From contig NW_024468910.1 of assembly GCF_011745365.1 (NCBI RefSeq), positions 3,810,068 to 3,874,067 on the forward strand: a DNA stretch of 64,000 bases, given 5' to 3'. Shown here in pieces: positions 1 through 11,962 of the stretch; the first letter of the stretch is position 1; the number at the start of each line of letters is the position of its first letter. Position numbers and translations under genes: made by a program. The notes beneath the pieces are model-generated. The model had not been told where the DNA came from. It saw nothing but the letters and a program-made list of their open reading frames with translations, and ran no database searches. The DNA comes from Cryphonectria parasitica EP155. Its lineage: Eukaryota; Ascomycota; Sordariomycetes; Diaporthales; Cryphonectriaceae.

Positions 1-1648
1 TGTGTGTGTGCACGCTGGTTGCTCAGAAAAACCTTACGATTATGACAGAACTGGTCGCAATGGGACAAGTACACAACATACCTGGTGATCTGCTGGTTCA
101 CATTTCTGGCGTTCATGAACTCGTCCGCGTTCACGGTGGCCGTACAGGCGATCATCAAGCAATTCAAGAAGAGCTCGACTGAGGCGAGTTACTTGAGTAA
201 GGCCCTGGACTCCCTCCACCCGTTCCCTGGCTTGTCACTTGCTGATGACAAGGCAAAAGCATCATTGCAGGTGCTCTTCATGGGTTTTGGCGCCTTGGTC
301 TGGATGCCCCTGATCCGTATTATCGGGAAGAGGCCAGGCTACCTCGCTAGCCTGGTCTTCCTCTGCGTGACCAACGTATGGGGTTTTTACTCCACGACAT
401 ATGGGAGCCTCCTTGCCTCGCGCATTGTCGGCGGGTTTCTCACGGCAGCTGCAGATGCACCAGTTCCTAGTGTCGTTGCTGAGCTGTTCTTCTTTCACGA
501 GCGAGGCCATGGGATGATGTTTTTCTCCCTGGCCCTCTCCTGTGGTGCCTTTCTAGGGCCCTTGTTCAATGCGTACATCACACAGTACCTTGGCTGGAAG
601 TGGATGTGCGGTGTAATGGCTATCGTCTCGGGAGCGACATTCTTTGTGGCGTTGTTTCTCCTCAAGGAGACTGCATATGTCGTAGGGCCAGAGGGCCGAG
701 ACCTCGAGGCTCCTGCGTCTGCATATGCGCCAAGGAGAAGCTGGCTTGCCTCCCTGGGCTTCACAATTGGCTACAATCAGCACGCCTCTTTCTTCGGCTG
801 GGTTGCACGAACTGTGCTGTTGGTCGCATATCCACCGGTCCTGATTGCTGGCCTTATATGTGGCCTTTTTATTGGATGGTAAGTTTGCTGCTGTCCGCAT
901 TCTCCTTCCCCCACCTCTCTGCCCTTCTTCTATGCTTCTCACTGTTGCTGTGCACGCTGACTCTCAACGGATAGTAACATCGCTGTGCAGCTCGTGGCCT
1001 CGCAGACCTTTACAGCTGCACCATGGAACTGGACCCTGCACAGTGTCGGGCTGCTGGCCATCTCTGGCTTTATCGGGTCTCTCCTCTCCTTCTTCGCCGG
1101 CGGTCGACTTATCGACCTGATAGCCACGCGGATGACGGCACGACGAAGCGAGCATCCTGAGCCTGAGTTTCGACTGCCAGCTATGATCATCCCAGCAGTC
1201 GTGGGTCCCATGGGCATGTTGCTGTATGGGCTGGTCATTGCGGCCCAGGACAGCTGGGGTGGAGCTGCTGTCGGGTATGGCATGGAAGGCTTCGGCGCGA
1301 CGGCCGCTGCCAACATCATTATTACCTATGCCGTCGATGCATACCGACCTGTGAGCCTTTCCTGTGCTTTCGTGGTGTTGTCGGAGCATGTGCTGACTGT
1401 CCCTACACAAACAGATTGCGGGCGAGACAATCGTCATCGTTTTCATTGTTCGCAATGTGATTGGCTGTTTGATATCGACCTACATCTCCGTGTGGATCAA
1501 GCAGCAAGGTGTGAGACACGCTTTTGGAGAGCTCGTCGGGGTCGCATATATCATCTTGTCACTTTCTCTGGTGCTGTTTGTCTTCGGGAGGAGGATCAGA
1601 GCCTTCACGGGGCGCTTTGGGCCCATGGCGAGCGTTGCGTTTCACTGA
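1..1648 (+). CDS. MFS transporter (5'-truncated by window edge)
   Basis: Major facilitator superfamily membrane transporter of the fungal drug/polyamine proton-antiporter type. The readable exons are about 49-878, 975-1350 and 1415-1648. The acceptor ending at 48 is followed by a tract reading NWSQWDKY, the usual pre-TM1 signature of this family, and then a first membrane helix with FLAFMNSS. Several further hydrophobic segments and a YLGWKW motif in the middle agree with the family. The introns at 879-974 and 1351-1414 restore one continuous frame (LFIGCNIAVQ and DAYRPIAGET across the joins). The first exon or exons lie outside the window, so the N-terminal cytoplasmic tail is missing. The substrate cannot be told from sequence. 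Efflux of drugs or small cations is only a family-level inference. Confidence 0.88.
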
Positions 1649-1829
1649 TGCGGACGTCCAGCTTCAAAAATCAAGCTACCTGTCTGTCGTGCATTGTTCA
1701 GCCCTCTCTGTCCGTGCAGAAACCCACTCCTGCATGCGTCTTGCCCTTTATTTCAGGAACATCATCGGCCCTGCCACTGGATGTGCCTGTCTTGAGAATT
1801 CTGGTCTTGTGGGCCTTGTTCTGTCTGGT

Positions 1830-2110
1830 TCATTGAAGGGCTAGGACTTCCCTGTATGCCATATCGATGATTTGTTCTCCCCGCCAAACGGGCAGTTTGG
1901 AGTCAACAGCTATTGTTGCATCCGCAGTAGAGACGTTCCAGGAAGAGCGAGCCCGAGCTTGCTTCACTCTTTTTCGAATCCCATTAATCTTCATCAGTAG
2001 CCACGCAGCCACAATGTGAAGGAGGGTCTGCACGAGAAAGCTGTCATCCAGACCAAGATACGTCAGCTGGTAGCAAGCAAATTGCCAAACAAAACAAACC
2101 CGGGAGAGGA
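1830..2110 (-). pseudogene. Possible remnant of a membrane-protein C-terminus
   Basis: A minus-strand open frame ending at 1830 has a coding-like last 90 or so residues. It contains a hydrophobic stretch (LVQTLLHIVAAWLLM) followed by a basic segment and a tail ending in REVLALQ. Upstream of about 2110 the same frame turns into low-quality sequence with no recognisable start, and no neighbouring exon was found. I do not recognise the family. It could be the eroded end of a former gene beside the transporter, or chance. Confidence 0.22.
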
Positions 2111-2973
2111 CTGCTGTGACGCTGTGGGCCACGCAATGCGGCGGAAGCGGCAATTGTGATCGACGACCACTGCAACAACTAAGACTACAGTGTTTTGCTG
2201 TAAATCCGAACCTGCGGTGAATCATCGACTGACAGACAGCTGTGGGAGGGAAATGTCGGTGTCTGCGCTCTGACTGTATGGTGCGCTGCAGGGCTGAATT
2301 TTGATGGGGCGTTTTGTCAATGTTCGGATCGTCTGACACGCCACATGCTACAGTGATGCTTTCCAAAACGATAGTGCGTGGACGTCGCGGGTCGCAGCTT
2401 GTTGAGTGGGTTGACCTCATCGGCTCTGCCCCACACGACGCCGCCAAACTGCATGGGGCTACTCGAAGGGGGCGCTAACACTGCGCTGCACTTGCACTGT
2501 ACGCGATATGCAGCAAGCGCTCCGTCTGCTGTGTAGCTTAAAGCTCTCCCTTCTTTTCTGCCCTTAAAACATTCTGGACGAGCTTCACATCACCAACTTC
2601 CACCAGAACCGCACCAGAGCATACCCGAAGGATACACGCAGAAAACGTCTGCCGATTATTACACGCAACTGGATCAGAATTCTTTCTCCCCGTTCCCCTC
2701 TTCAATTAGACCCTTCGCAACCGGACTCTTTGCCGTTTTCGCGACGACACACGACCGATAATACCCAGCCTTTACGACATTGCGATCGAAGAAACATCGA
2801 AGTTACACCTATTTGCCCACTGGTTGGACCCTTGACAACTGCCCCCAACTATTTGATTGCGACCAACCCAATCACTTCGCTGCGGGCTTCATTCCAGGCT
2901 TACGAAACTTCCCTTGCAAGCTACCGAGGGAGCACTCGCCGCCCCATTCCTTTTTCTTTGTATTCAACGGCAG

Positions 2974-2976
<3 letters not shown>

Positions 2977-3004
<28 letters not shown>
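2977..3004 (+). repeat. (AG)14 microsatellite
   Basis: Uninterrupted AG dinucleotides in the leader upstream of the glutaredoxin gene. Confidence 0.95.
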
Positions 3005-3009
<5 letters not shown>

Positions 3010-3182
3010 CACACAGCACAGCCGACACTCCCTTCAGTGTGACGGCGTACCCCGCAGACATTGCGCAAGGTGCTCCCCAGATCGCCTCGACATTCTTTCT
3101 CCTCCATCTCGTCCTGTGCGACCCCGACAAACGACTGGTCCCACGGCGAACTCATCCACCCTTAGCCGCCACTGCGCGTCAA

Positions 3183-3198
3183 CCCCCCCCCCCCCCCC
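3183..3198 (+). repeat. C16 homopolymer before a start codon
   Basis: Sixteen consecutive C residues end 16 bases upstream of the glutaredoxin ATG at 3215, so the run is probably transcribed. Confidence 0.95.
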
Positions 3199-3214
3199 GG
3201 GAAAACAGCCCACC

Positions 3215-4065
3215 ATGCCTTCCACAAGGCGGCTGCGGCTGCTCTTTATAGGTGTCATTGCTGCAGTTGTCATAACCCTTGTCTATACATCCCAGCTTAG
3301 AGCATCAGAAGAGGTAGACAGCAGGACATTCAACGACTTCTGGAAGAAGACAAGAGAGGGCCTCGACAAAGCACATGGTGAGGGTGCAGCCCAGGCAGTG
3401 TCCAATACAAACAAGGGTACAGGCAGCTCCAAAAGTGAGGAGGAGGACGACGCGCAGCTGGCCAAGGACATGCGGGCACGCCTGGAGGCTGCTGAGCAGA
3501 AGGCAAAGGACTCAGCCAATGCCAAGGTGATGAAGCCTGAGAAGCCAGAGCAGGTCATTGGGGTGGGCAGCTCAGCAGGTGGCCAGAAGAAGCTGTCTGG
3601 CGACAAGGCTGGTGGGGATAGCGCTGGGAACAAGGAGACGGAGGAGGATCATCAGGTCGAGACGACCCTCAACGAGATCCTCAAGAAGTCTCCTGGTGAG
3701 ACCGTCTGGCCACATACAGTCGAGACTGTATACTGACGAGGTGTACAGTGATCATCTTCTCCAAGACATATTGTCAATACTCCAAGAGGGCCAAGGCTGT
3801 ATTGCTTGACAAATACAACATCACCCCTGAGCCCTACGTTGTTGAGCTCGACATACACCCCCTGGGCAAGCAGATACAAGAGAAGCTGGGCAAAATGACC
3901 AGCCGGACAACCGTACCGAACATCATCATCAATGGCATAAGCATCGGCGGCTCTGATGACATCCTCGCCATGGACCAGAAGGATGAGCTTGTGGACAAGA
4001 TCCGAACACTTGGGTCTGTAGGAGGAAAGAGTCTTGAGGTCAAAGACCGCGTTAAGGAAATATGA
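3215..4065 (+). CDS. Membrane-anchored monothiol glutaredoxin (Grx6/Grx7-like)
   Basis: Monothiol glutaredoxin of the secretory pathway, related to yeast Grx6/Grx7. Exons are 3215-3695 and 3749-4065, joined by a 53-base intron, giving 265 residues. A short basic N-terminus is followed by one hydrophobic segment (about residues 8-24), which serves as a signal anchor. A charged, Ser/Glu/Lys-rich stalk of about 130 residues comes next, then the thioredoxin-fold domain from about residue 160. The active site is CQYS (Cys169...Ser172), a single-cysteine CxxS site. The cis-proline motif TVP (about 215-217) and the GG of the glutathione-binding loop (NGISIGGSDD) are present. By homology it acts in the ER/Golgi lumen, binding glutathione and possibly an iron-sulfur cluster. 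The start was chosen because the anchor follows it directly, although the frame is open further upstream. Confidence 0.9.
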
Positions 4066-5200
4066 GGTAATCAACAGCCACCTGTGGACAAATAGGATCC
4101 TTGTTTGGTGACCATTAATCTTGCATAAGTAGTCAAGAAGGCGAAACGCAACACACAAAAAGTCTCTACACTGCTTCAATGTTTGTCCTCACAACATGCA
4201 CTCCTGCAATCATTTCTGGTCAATTTTGTTGTTGTGGCTCCGGGTTTCTCATGATTGCAAACAACCCTGTCCGAATCACAGTCTTCTCTTTCTATCGTTT
4301 AATGGCATTTATCAATGCCTCTGCAATACGAACAAGAATCCTCAGACTCGTCTTTTTTTTTTCTCTTCCCCTTTCCAGTGTGTTCGACGATTCTGGCTGG
4401 TGACCAGATTGACTAGTCAAAACCTAGCCTCAACCCGAGCTGAAAATGCAGTTTTGTCTCAGCAAGCACATGACAACAGTCTAGGCACGAGACCCAGGAA
4501 GTGACCAGCACTCGCTGGACCATCACCCCCTCCATGCTATACCAGAAAGAGAAGAAAAAAAGAAAGAAAAGAAGAAAAAAAGAGAGGGGGACAGAGAGTC
4601 ATAAAAACAATGCTATTATACACGTGGGTACTTTGGGTCTGTACAAGGAACCATCTAGATTACTCTCACCAGCGGCTCACCTTACAGGCTGTCGATTGAC
4701 TCACCCTCTTTCTGTGAACGGCCTGTTATTAGCATTCAGCACAATGGCAAATTCAGGGAATTACGCTGACTGAGTACCATCAAGGTCCCCTCTTTTTCCA
4801 CTGAAAAAATCATCATCTATATCTGCAGTGATTCAGTCTCTAGTTCTTCAAGGCCAAGCTATGATTCTGAAGAGGCCCACCGCTCACAGTTAGCAGTGAA
4901 GGAGCCATCAAGGTGCTCAATACAGTTAACCTGTGATTCACTGGCCACTTCCTGGCCAAGGGGCCCTCCTCTGACTATATGGTATGGCACCCCAACTACA
5001 ACAACAAATATATACTACATTCAGTGTTATTCCAACACACCAATAGCAACCAGCCATTGCTCCCGCCACCATCACCACCACCACCGCCAATCATAGCCAT
5101 CATCACCTTCTTGGGCTAAATAGAGCATCCATCACCTTGTCAGCCCCCTCTTCATTGATACTCTGTATTCCTTTGAAGGATTTACACTGTTATTGTCGCC
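4066..5200. other. Intergenic region
   Basis: No gene seen. It holds the glutaredoxin 3' end, an A/G-rich patch around 4545-4600 and the promoter and leader of the F-box gene. Short CAC/ACC repeats occur near 5065-5085. Confidence 0.6.
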
Positions 5201-6472
5201 ATGGCACATACCGCAGGTCACCGGGTCAGTCAGGACCTGCTTCTTGAAATTGCTGAGCACTGCGACTTGAAGACGCTGTCGAGTCTGATGCAGACATGCA
5301 AAGTAAGTCAGGAATCCCTCTGATGGCGAAAGCACATGTAACTCATGGCTTGGTGTCTTGTCATGGGAGAGAGCCTCTTCTGGGGCCAATTTCGGTGTGA
5401 TGCCGACAGGTATACTGACCAGGACACTGTTTAGCACGTCTACCTGATCATCAACTCCTACAAGCAGAGCATTGCCAAGGCCAAGATCGCCACCTACATA
5501 AGTCCTCCTACCGGCCTTGTGCTTACCTCCAGGGACGAGAAGCGATGCGTTATTCCCCTGCGCAACTCCCTCCATACCGTCCGGGAGCTCCAGCGCCGCG
5601 AGGACCGTGTGGATTCGATCCTGGACCGCGGCGGGTTTATGCTCACCGACCGCCCTGATACCCTGGGTCTGGGTTCCCTTGCGTCGCTCGAAAAGTTCAA
5701 GGCCGGCTTGCGAGACGCGCTGTACATCACGGACCAGATTGCTGATCTCGCAGCCCACCCATCACTGGACCAAGCCGGAGGCGTGAGCGATGTGAAAGCC
5801 CGGGCTTGGCACACGATGAGCGACAGCACGACGGACGTCCGCAGCACCGGAGTTAACACGCTCAGTGCCTACAACGCCAGGCTTGCGTTGCACTTCCGCA
5901 AGATGCGCCAGCTCCGCCAGCTCCAGATCGATCTGCTGCGCTCGCTCCCCACGCGGCTTCTCTGCTGGCTGCTGACGCTTGCGGCAGGGGGGTCCAAGGG
6001 CTATGCACGGTACTGCATGCGGCTCCTCGAGAGCGACCCGGGCATGGGACACGCCCGCGTGATGGCCTTTAAGGAGGTGCTGTTGCGTGGCGGCGGGTTC
6101 ATCCTGTGGGGCTTCCTGAGGGGCAGGGGCCCTCTGCACTCCTTTGTCAAGGCGGCGATCTGGGCCTGCACAGAAGAGGTCATGTTCTTTGAGTGGAGTG
6201 GCGGATGGGGATGGGGTGCTGTGGGGGAAGATGAGGCCAGGGCACCAGATGGTCTGCACATGACCATCATGGATGAGCTGAGACAGCGATTTGTCGAGGC
6301 CAAGAGGGAGCAGATAGCAGAGAACAAGAATAGGAACGGGGAGGAGGAATGGGATGAGACGACCTGGGGCGCCAACGATACACTGGAGGAAGTGCACCGC
6401 ATTGTGGGTGAGGAGGTTGAGTGCAAGAGCTGGAAGGGTTATGCTGCTGTCGAGCACGACATCAAGGGCTGA
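5201..6472 (+). CDS. F-box domain protein
   Basis: Probable substrate adaptor of an SCF ubiquitin ligase. Exons are 5201-5302 and 5435-6472, giving 379 residues. The N-terminal 45 or so residues (VSQDLLLEIAEHCDLKTLSSLMQTCK followed by HVYLIINSYK across the intron join) fit a fungal F-box: a hydrophobic helix, a Leu-rich turn and a Cys-Lys end. The remainder is mostly helical with many Leu and Arg residues, a Gly-rich stretch (about 295-310) and an acidic C-terminal region. No leucine-rich repeats or WD repeats are visible, so the substrate-binding part is of unknown type. The start ATG sits in good context (GCCATGG). The 132-base intron begins GTAAGT. Confidence 0.8.
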
Positions 6473-7507
6473 GCTTCTCTTGCCTCGATCAGCGTCGAGG
6501 CGTCACCTTGAACACACACAGACATGCACAGTACGTTGGTTGGATTGCAGTCTTCTTGGTCGGTCTCGGTTTTCCCTTAAGCCCTTACCCAACATAAAGA
6601 GCGGCATATCATCACGGCACAGCGTTGTATTTTGAGCATTCGGTTTGCGATCAAACGGTCGAAGTTGAAGCATACAGGCCAGTCAACGGTCAGGGCGAGA
6701 CGGTGCGGTTTTCTGGGCCGGTTATGTCTGAGCATTCTCTTCCTATCCCCCCCCCCCCCCTGCGTTCACAAGTATGATTACTCGTGGAAAGGAAAGGGGC
6801 TTCAGGCGGTAGGAGCTTCTGTCGTTTTCTGGAAGGCTGCGGTAGCTGGCAAGTATGACAAGGGTTAGTTGGGCACAGACATCCCGGATCGCGCCGAACC
6901 AGGCTCATCATCTGATCGATCATGTTCTGACAGTTCATGATGACATTGATCGACCTGGGCCTGGCAGGGGATGGAGGCTCAAGGAGGAGGACGATGGCTT
7001 GACAGTATTTCTCTCTTTCTCTCTCTTTGGGAAGTATGAATTAAAACACATGATCAACCTGATTTTTCTTGAATATAAGGAAGAAAAAAGAAGAGACGAA
7101 AGTATAAAATCGGGCCGCGCATCTCTGTACTATGGTATGCCTGTCTGTCTGTCATATTCGGTGATCATGCTCCGTAGGCCTCGGTAAATATTATGTATGA
7201 TATTATGAAATTCAGAATAGAAGAAAAAACGAAGACAAAAAAACAAATGTCTTGTCGGAGAGATCCCATCAGGACGGAAATTCAGGGGCCGTTCACCCAG
7301 CAGGGCCAAGGATCGGCGTTTCAAACAGAGCCTCGTCCCCCTGAGGATCTGGGGTAGACGCGGCTATACCCTCGACGAACCGGCGGGCGTGCTCCCTCTC
7401 CACTTGCGCCTTTTGGTAGGCGCGCCCCGCCTAGGGTTAATGAAGGGGAGCTTGGGATGTTTCTTGTTTGGTCGCATGGGGGGTTCGATTTCTCGTTTAA
7501 AAGAAGG

Positions 7508-7533
7508 AAAAAAAAAAAAAAAAAAAAAAAAAA
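7508..7533 (+). repeat. A26 homopolymer
   Basis: Twenty-six consecutive A residues. A B-box-like sequence (GGTTCGATTTC) lies 16 bases upstream, so a SINE tail is one possible explanation. Confidence 0.9.
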
Positions 7534-7697
7534 GGAACAATGCCCCATTTCGTAACTGTGGATTTCTATGAATGGTACTTGTAGTTACGACTTTCCTAGG
7601 GGGTGCTGCACCGTAGGTACGAGTATGCATCATAATAATGAATATGTGAACCGTACTAGTGGTACCGTAGTTAGGCTGAGGGGAGGGGTGAGAAGGG

Positions 7698-7703
7698 CTG
7701 GGG
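7698..7703 (+). promoter_or_regulatory. Candidate CreA carbon-repressor site
   Basis: CTGGGG matches the fungal CreA consensus SYGGRG, about 480 bases upstream of the galactanase start. Cell-wall hydrolase genes are often under CreA control, but this short motif is frequent by chance and the flanking DNA is G-rich. Confidence 0.2.
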
Positions 7704-8080
7704 GGCGCCCGCAGGGGGGGGGGGGTTTCGGGATGACGGACAGCGGACATGACCATGTCGTTCATCGTGGTGTGGATATCGTACGGAAGTTGATTTCTCC
7801 AAGTTGTTTTGATTGTGCTGCTAGTCAAGGGGAGGAGGAGGGAAGGGTGGGTTTGTTTGTGTTTGGTGTGACAAGCATTGGTCTTTGCTGGGCTGGACTT
7901 TATTTTCTGGGATAGATAAAACCAGCATCGTCTCCCTCCTTCGGCTGTCATCCCGAGGGGGAAGCGTTTGTGAGAAAGAATTGTTTTTGTTGTTGCCTTT
8001 CTCGATACTCTCCTTCATTCTTCTCATTGGTTTAGCTGCCAAGTATCCTGGCTGGTCCGTCTTTCGTTTCTCTCGTCTGA

Positions 8081-9324
<1,244 letters not shown>

Positions 9325-11149
9325 AGAAAAAGGAAAAGAAAAGAAGAAGAAAAATCATCTCCGGTCGGGTGTCCATGGTTGGTGATGATGATCTTTATTG
9401 TTGGTGTTTGCTCGCGGGCTTTCATTGACCCCTGCCGTGAGGCGTGTTTCTCTGTACATACATGTTTTTCTCTTCCGCGGTAGCATAAACACATAAGATG
9501 TTATAAATGGATTCATGGCTTAGCCATGTTTTAACTTCCCCACCCACCTTTGCCTGCCTGGACCACATGGCGGAGGAGTTTGATGCACCTGTAGTGCTCG
9601 AATATGCATCCCAAGATGTGACGTTGTACTCGGCAGAACAAGCAGAAATATCAAGAGAGGGAGAGAGAGAGAGAAAAGGGAAGCAGTGCAGGATAGGCAA
9701 GGAATGTTTCAACCGTGCAGGATGAAGCTAAGGAAGCCTGCGTGCTTGCTTTCGTGCAACGCAAGGAAAGGAATATCCAAAGGGTCCAAAGTTGCGTACC
9801 CAGCACGTGAATCTCTTCCTGAGCAACAAAACTGAGCAGGAATGTCAGGCGCTCAGAGGATCGAGTTTCACGGCGCTCGCCCGTTGCAATGCCTCATCAG
9901 GCAGCCTGGTTATGGAGGTTGTACACCCGTTTTCCCAGGCAGGTGGGACGACCGGTCTCACCTTGGCCACCTAGCAACATCGTACGGCTCTTTCTTTCCC
10001 TCTTTTCCTCAAGGTTTTTGAGATCTTGGTCAGTCCACACCGTCAAATATGAGATGCCAAGCCTTGGTGAGAGGTGTAAGGAAATGAGAATTTCGGAGTA
10101 CTCGATGGCATCTCCGATCGGATCGCCACAGATGACAGCTGAGACCAAAAGGCGACCAATCCGAGAGGGAATTGATCACCAGAATGGACAAGGCCGCACA
10201 GAGCCACGTCAGCCACCAACTTTTCAAATGTTCACTTTCGTTTCTTCTTCTTTTTTCTATTCCTTTGTTCCTTCCTGATCAACGACAGAGAGGGGGGTGT
10301 GCACCGTGAATGGGTATCAAGGTCCGGCAACTCCGTGCGGCTCAATGTCTCTAAGCAGTTTCAAAACGTCGCAGCGCAACTCGGGTTTGCCGAGAAACTT
10401 GTCTTTCGACAGCCGCCGGCAATTCTGTGGCTGCTGCTGACTGGTGCTCCTTCAGGTCAAAGGGGAGAGGGGGGGGGGGGCAGAACTGCCCTCAATACGG
10501 CTGCCCACGATGGGAGCTGCTCAAGGCAACTGAGAGCCGACAAGGCCACACATACAGATGGTGAGAAATCTGCAGTGTATAGTATGCAAGTAGACGGGGC
10601 TGACTGGGCCTGATTTGTTGTATTAATAGAGGCTGCTGCTGAGCGCTAGTATGTGTACTGTTTACCTGCGCTGACTCTTTTAGGGGCGGAATGAGGCGCT
10701 CGTACTTACAACTGAATTAGCAGGTACAGTTAGTAAACAAGTAATCATGGCATTGTGACTAGCCAATTCGTAAGAATGAATGAGAAGGGCGTGGAATTAC
10801 GGTAATCTGCTCTAGCAACGACGATGAATTAGTTAGTTAGTTACTCGAGGGTTTGTAACTATGTACCACTCACTGTAGGGGATTAAGATGAGTGGCACTC
10901 ACCTGGCACTGTAGTCATTGTGAAAAAGTTCAACCTTCCTCCTTTCGAGTACTACCAAGTAATACGATCGTAGTAGTTGTAGCAGTAGCAGTAGTTATCG
11001 TGAGCAGATGGGTAGGCTGACTGAGCAGACGCCGATGTGGATCAAATCCCGGTCTCGCTCACTGCCGTGCATAGTGCATAGTACTAGTACATGTGTAGTA
11101 AGACATGTCCTTGTTCGTGTGAAGATCGCTGCTGAAGAAAGAAAGGGGG

Positions 11150-11186
<37 letters not shown>
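11150..11186 (+). repeat. A37 homopolymer
   Basis: Thirty-seven consecutive A residues, the longest homopolymer in the window. A B-box-like sequence is 100 bases upstream at 11039-11049 and an imperfect A-box-like sequence lies at 11001-11012. Confidence 0.9.
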
Positions 11187-11187
<1 letters not shown>

Positions 11188-11889
11188 CGAAGAGAAGGGA
11201 GAAGAAAACACAACGCTACGGACTACTGTGTACCAATCCCCCATTGTTCCGCTTCCTTCCCACATGTGATGACAGGGTGCCCGAGTGCTCTTCCCTTTTG
11301 CCCTGCTTACCGCTGAGTGTGGGGCCCTTACCTATCATTATCCTCGTCATCACGTTTTTCCTTTGCTGTTCCCGGGGGTTGGGGCATGCGCGTGTCAGTC
11401 CACGGCGGAGAGCAGGACGCCACTAAACCCAAGAGGAGGGCGCATGATGGCTGCATGGCCTGAACAGTACAAGTGTGCTTGCCTATTGCGCCTTGGCGTG
11501 GACCCCTCACTTCCCCTTCCTGTCAGTACAGGGTTACAGCGGTGGGCAGCCTGTGGCTCGAGGTGGTTTAGCCTGTGCCGTCCTGTCAGTCCAGGATTGG
11601 CCGCCAGCAAGACACGCCAAACCCAAAACCAACCTTGCAGGTTATGAGGATGGATATTGTGATGTGCTATCACTGTGACACAAGCCCTCGTATGGGGAGA
11701 GGGAAAAATCTTAAACCATTGTGACTCAAATGATCGACATGATAGACAAATTGTCTGGAACAATCTGGTGTAGGTGAGGTGTGGGTGTTGAGAAACAAAA
11801 GCACAGACAGCCTTACGTCTTTTTTTTCCTTGCTGCCTTTCTCTTTGGCCTTTTCCCCTGCTGCGCCATGGGATTACGACTTTTGCGGT

Positions 11890-11962
11890 GGTACCCTGGG
11901 TTGCCTGGTTCAGGGCCTGGTTCAGGGTCAGCCCAGGAGGGCCTGTAGATACCAGGGGTACC
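11890..11962. repeat. Inverted repeat with tandem 12-mer inside
   Basis: GGTACCCTGG at 11890-11899 is mirrored by CCAGGGGTACC at 11952-11962 (one extra base). Between them CCTGGTTCAGGG occurs twice in tandem. A hairpin could form. No coding potential or known family was recognised. Confidence 0.5.

Larger units (their letters stand above)
1649..3214. other. Intergenic region and long leader of the glutaredoxin gene
   Basis: Apart from the doubtful minus-strand remnant at 1830-2110, no gene is seen. The last 650 bases are a pyrimidine-rich leader of the glutaredoxin gene. They carry an AG dinucleotide run at 2977-3004 and a run of 16 C at 3183-3198 just before the start codon. Confidence 0.6.

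Noticed and set aside
2780..3214. Extension of the glutaredoxin frame 145 codons upstream
   Set aside because: It translates the (AG)n and C16 repeats. The membrane anchor follows immediately after the ATG at 3215.
7364..7951. Minus-strand open frame of 195 codons
   Set aside because: Runs through the A26 homopolymer (poly-Phe on that strand) and shows no family features.
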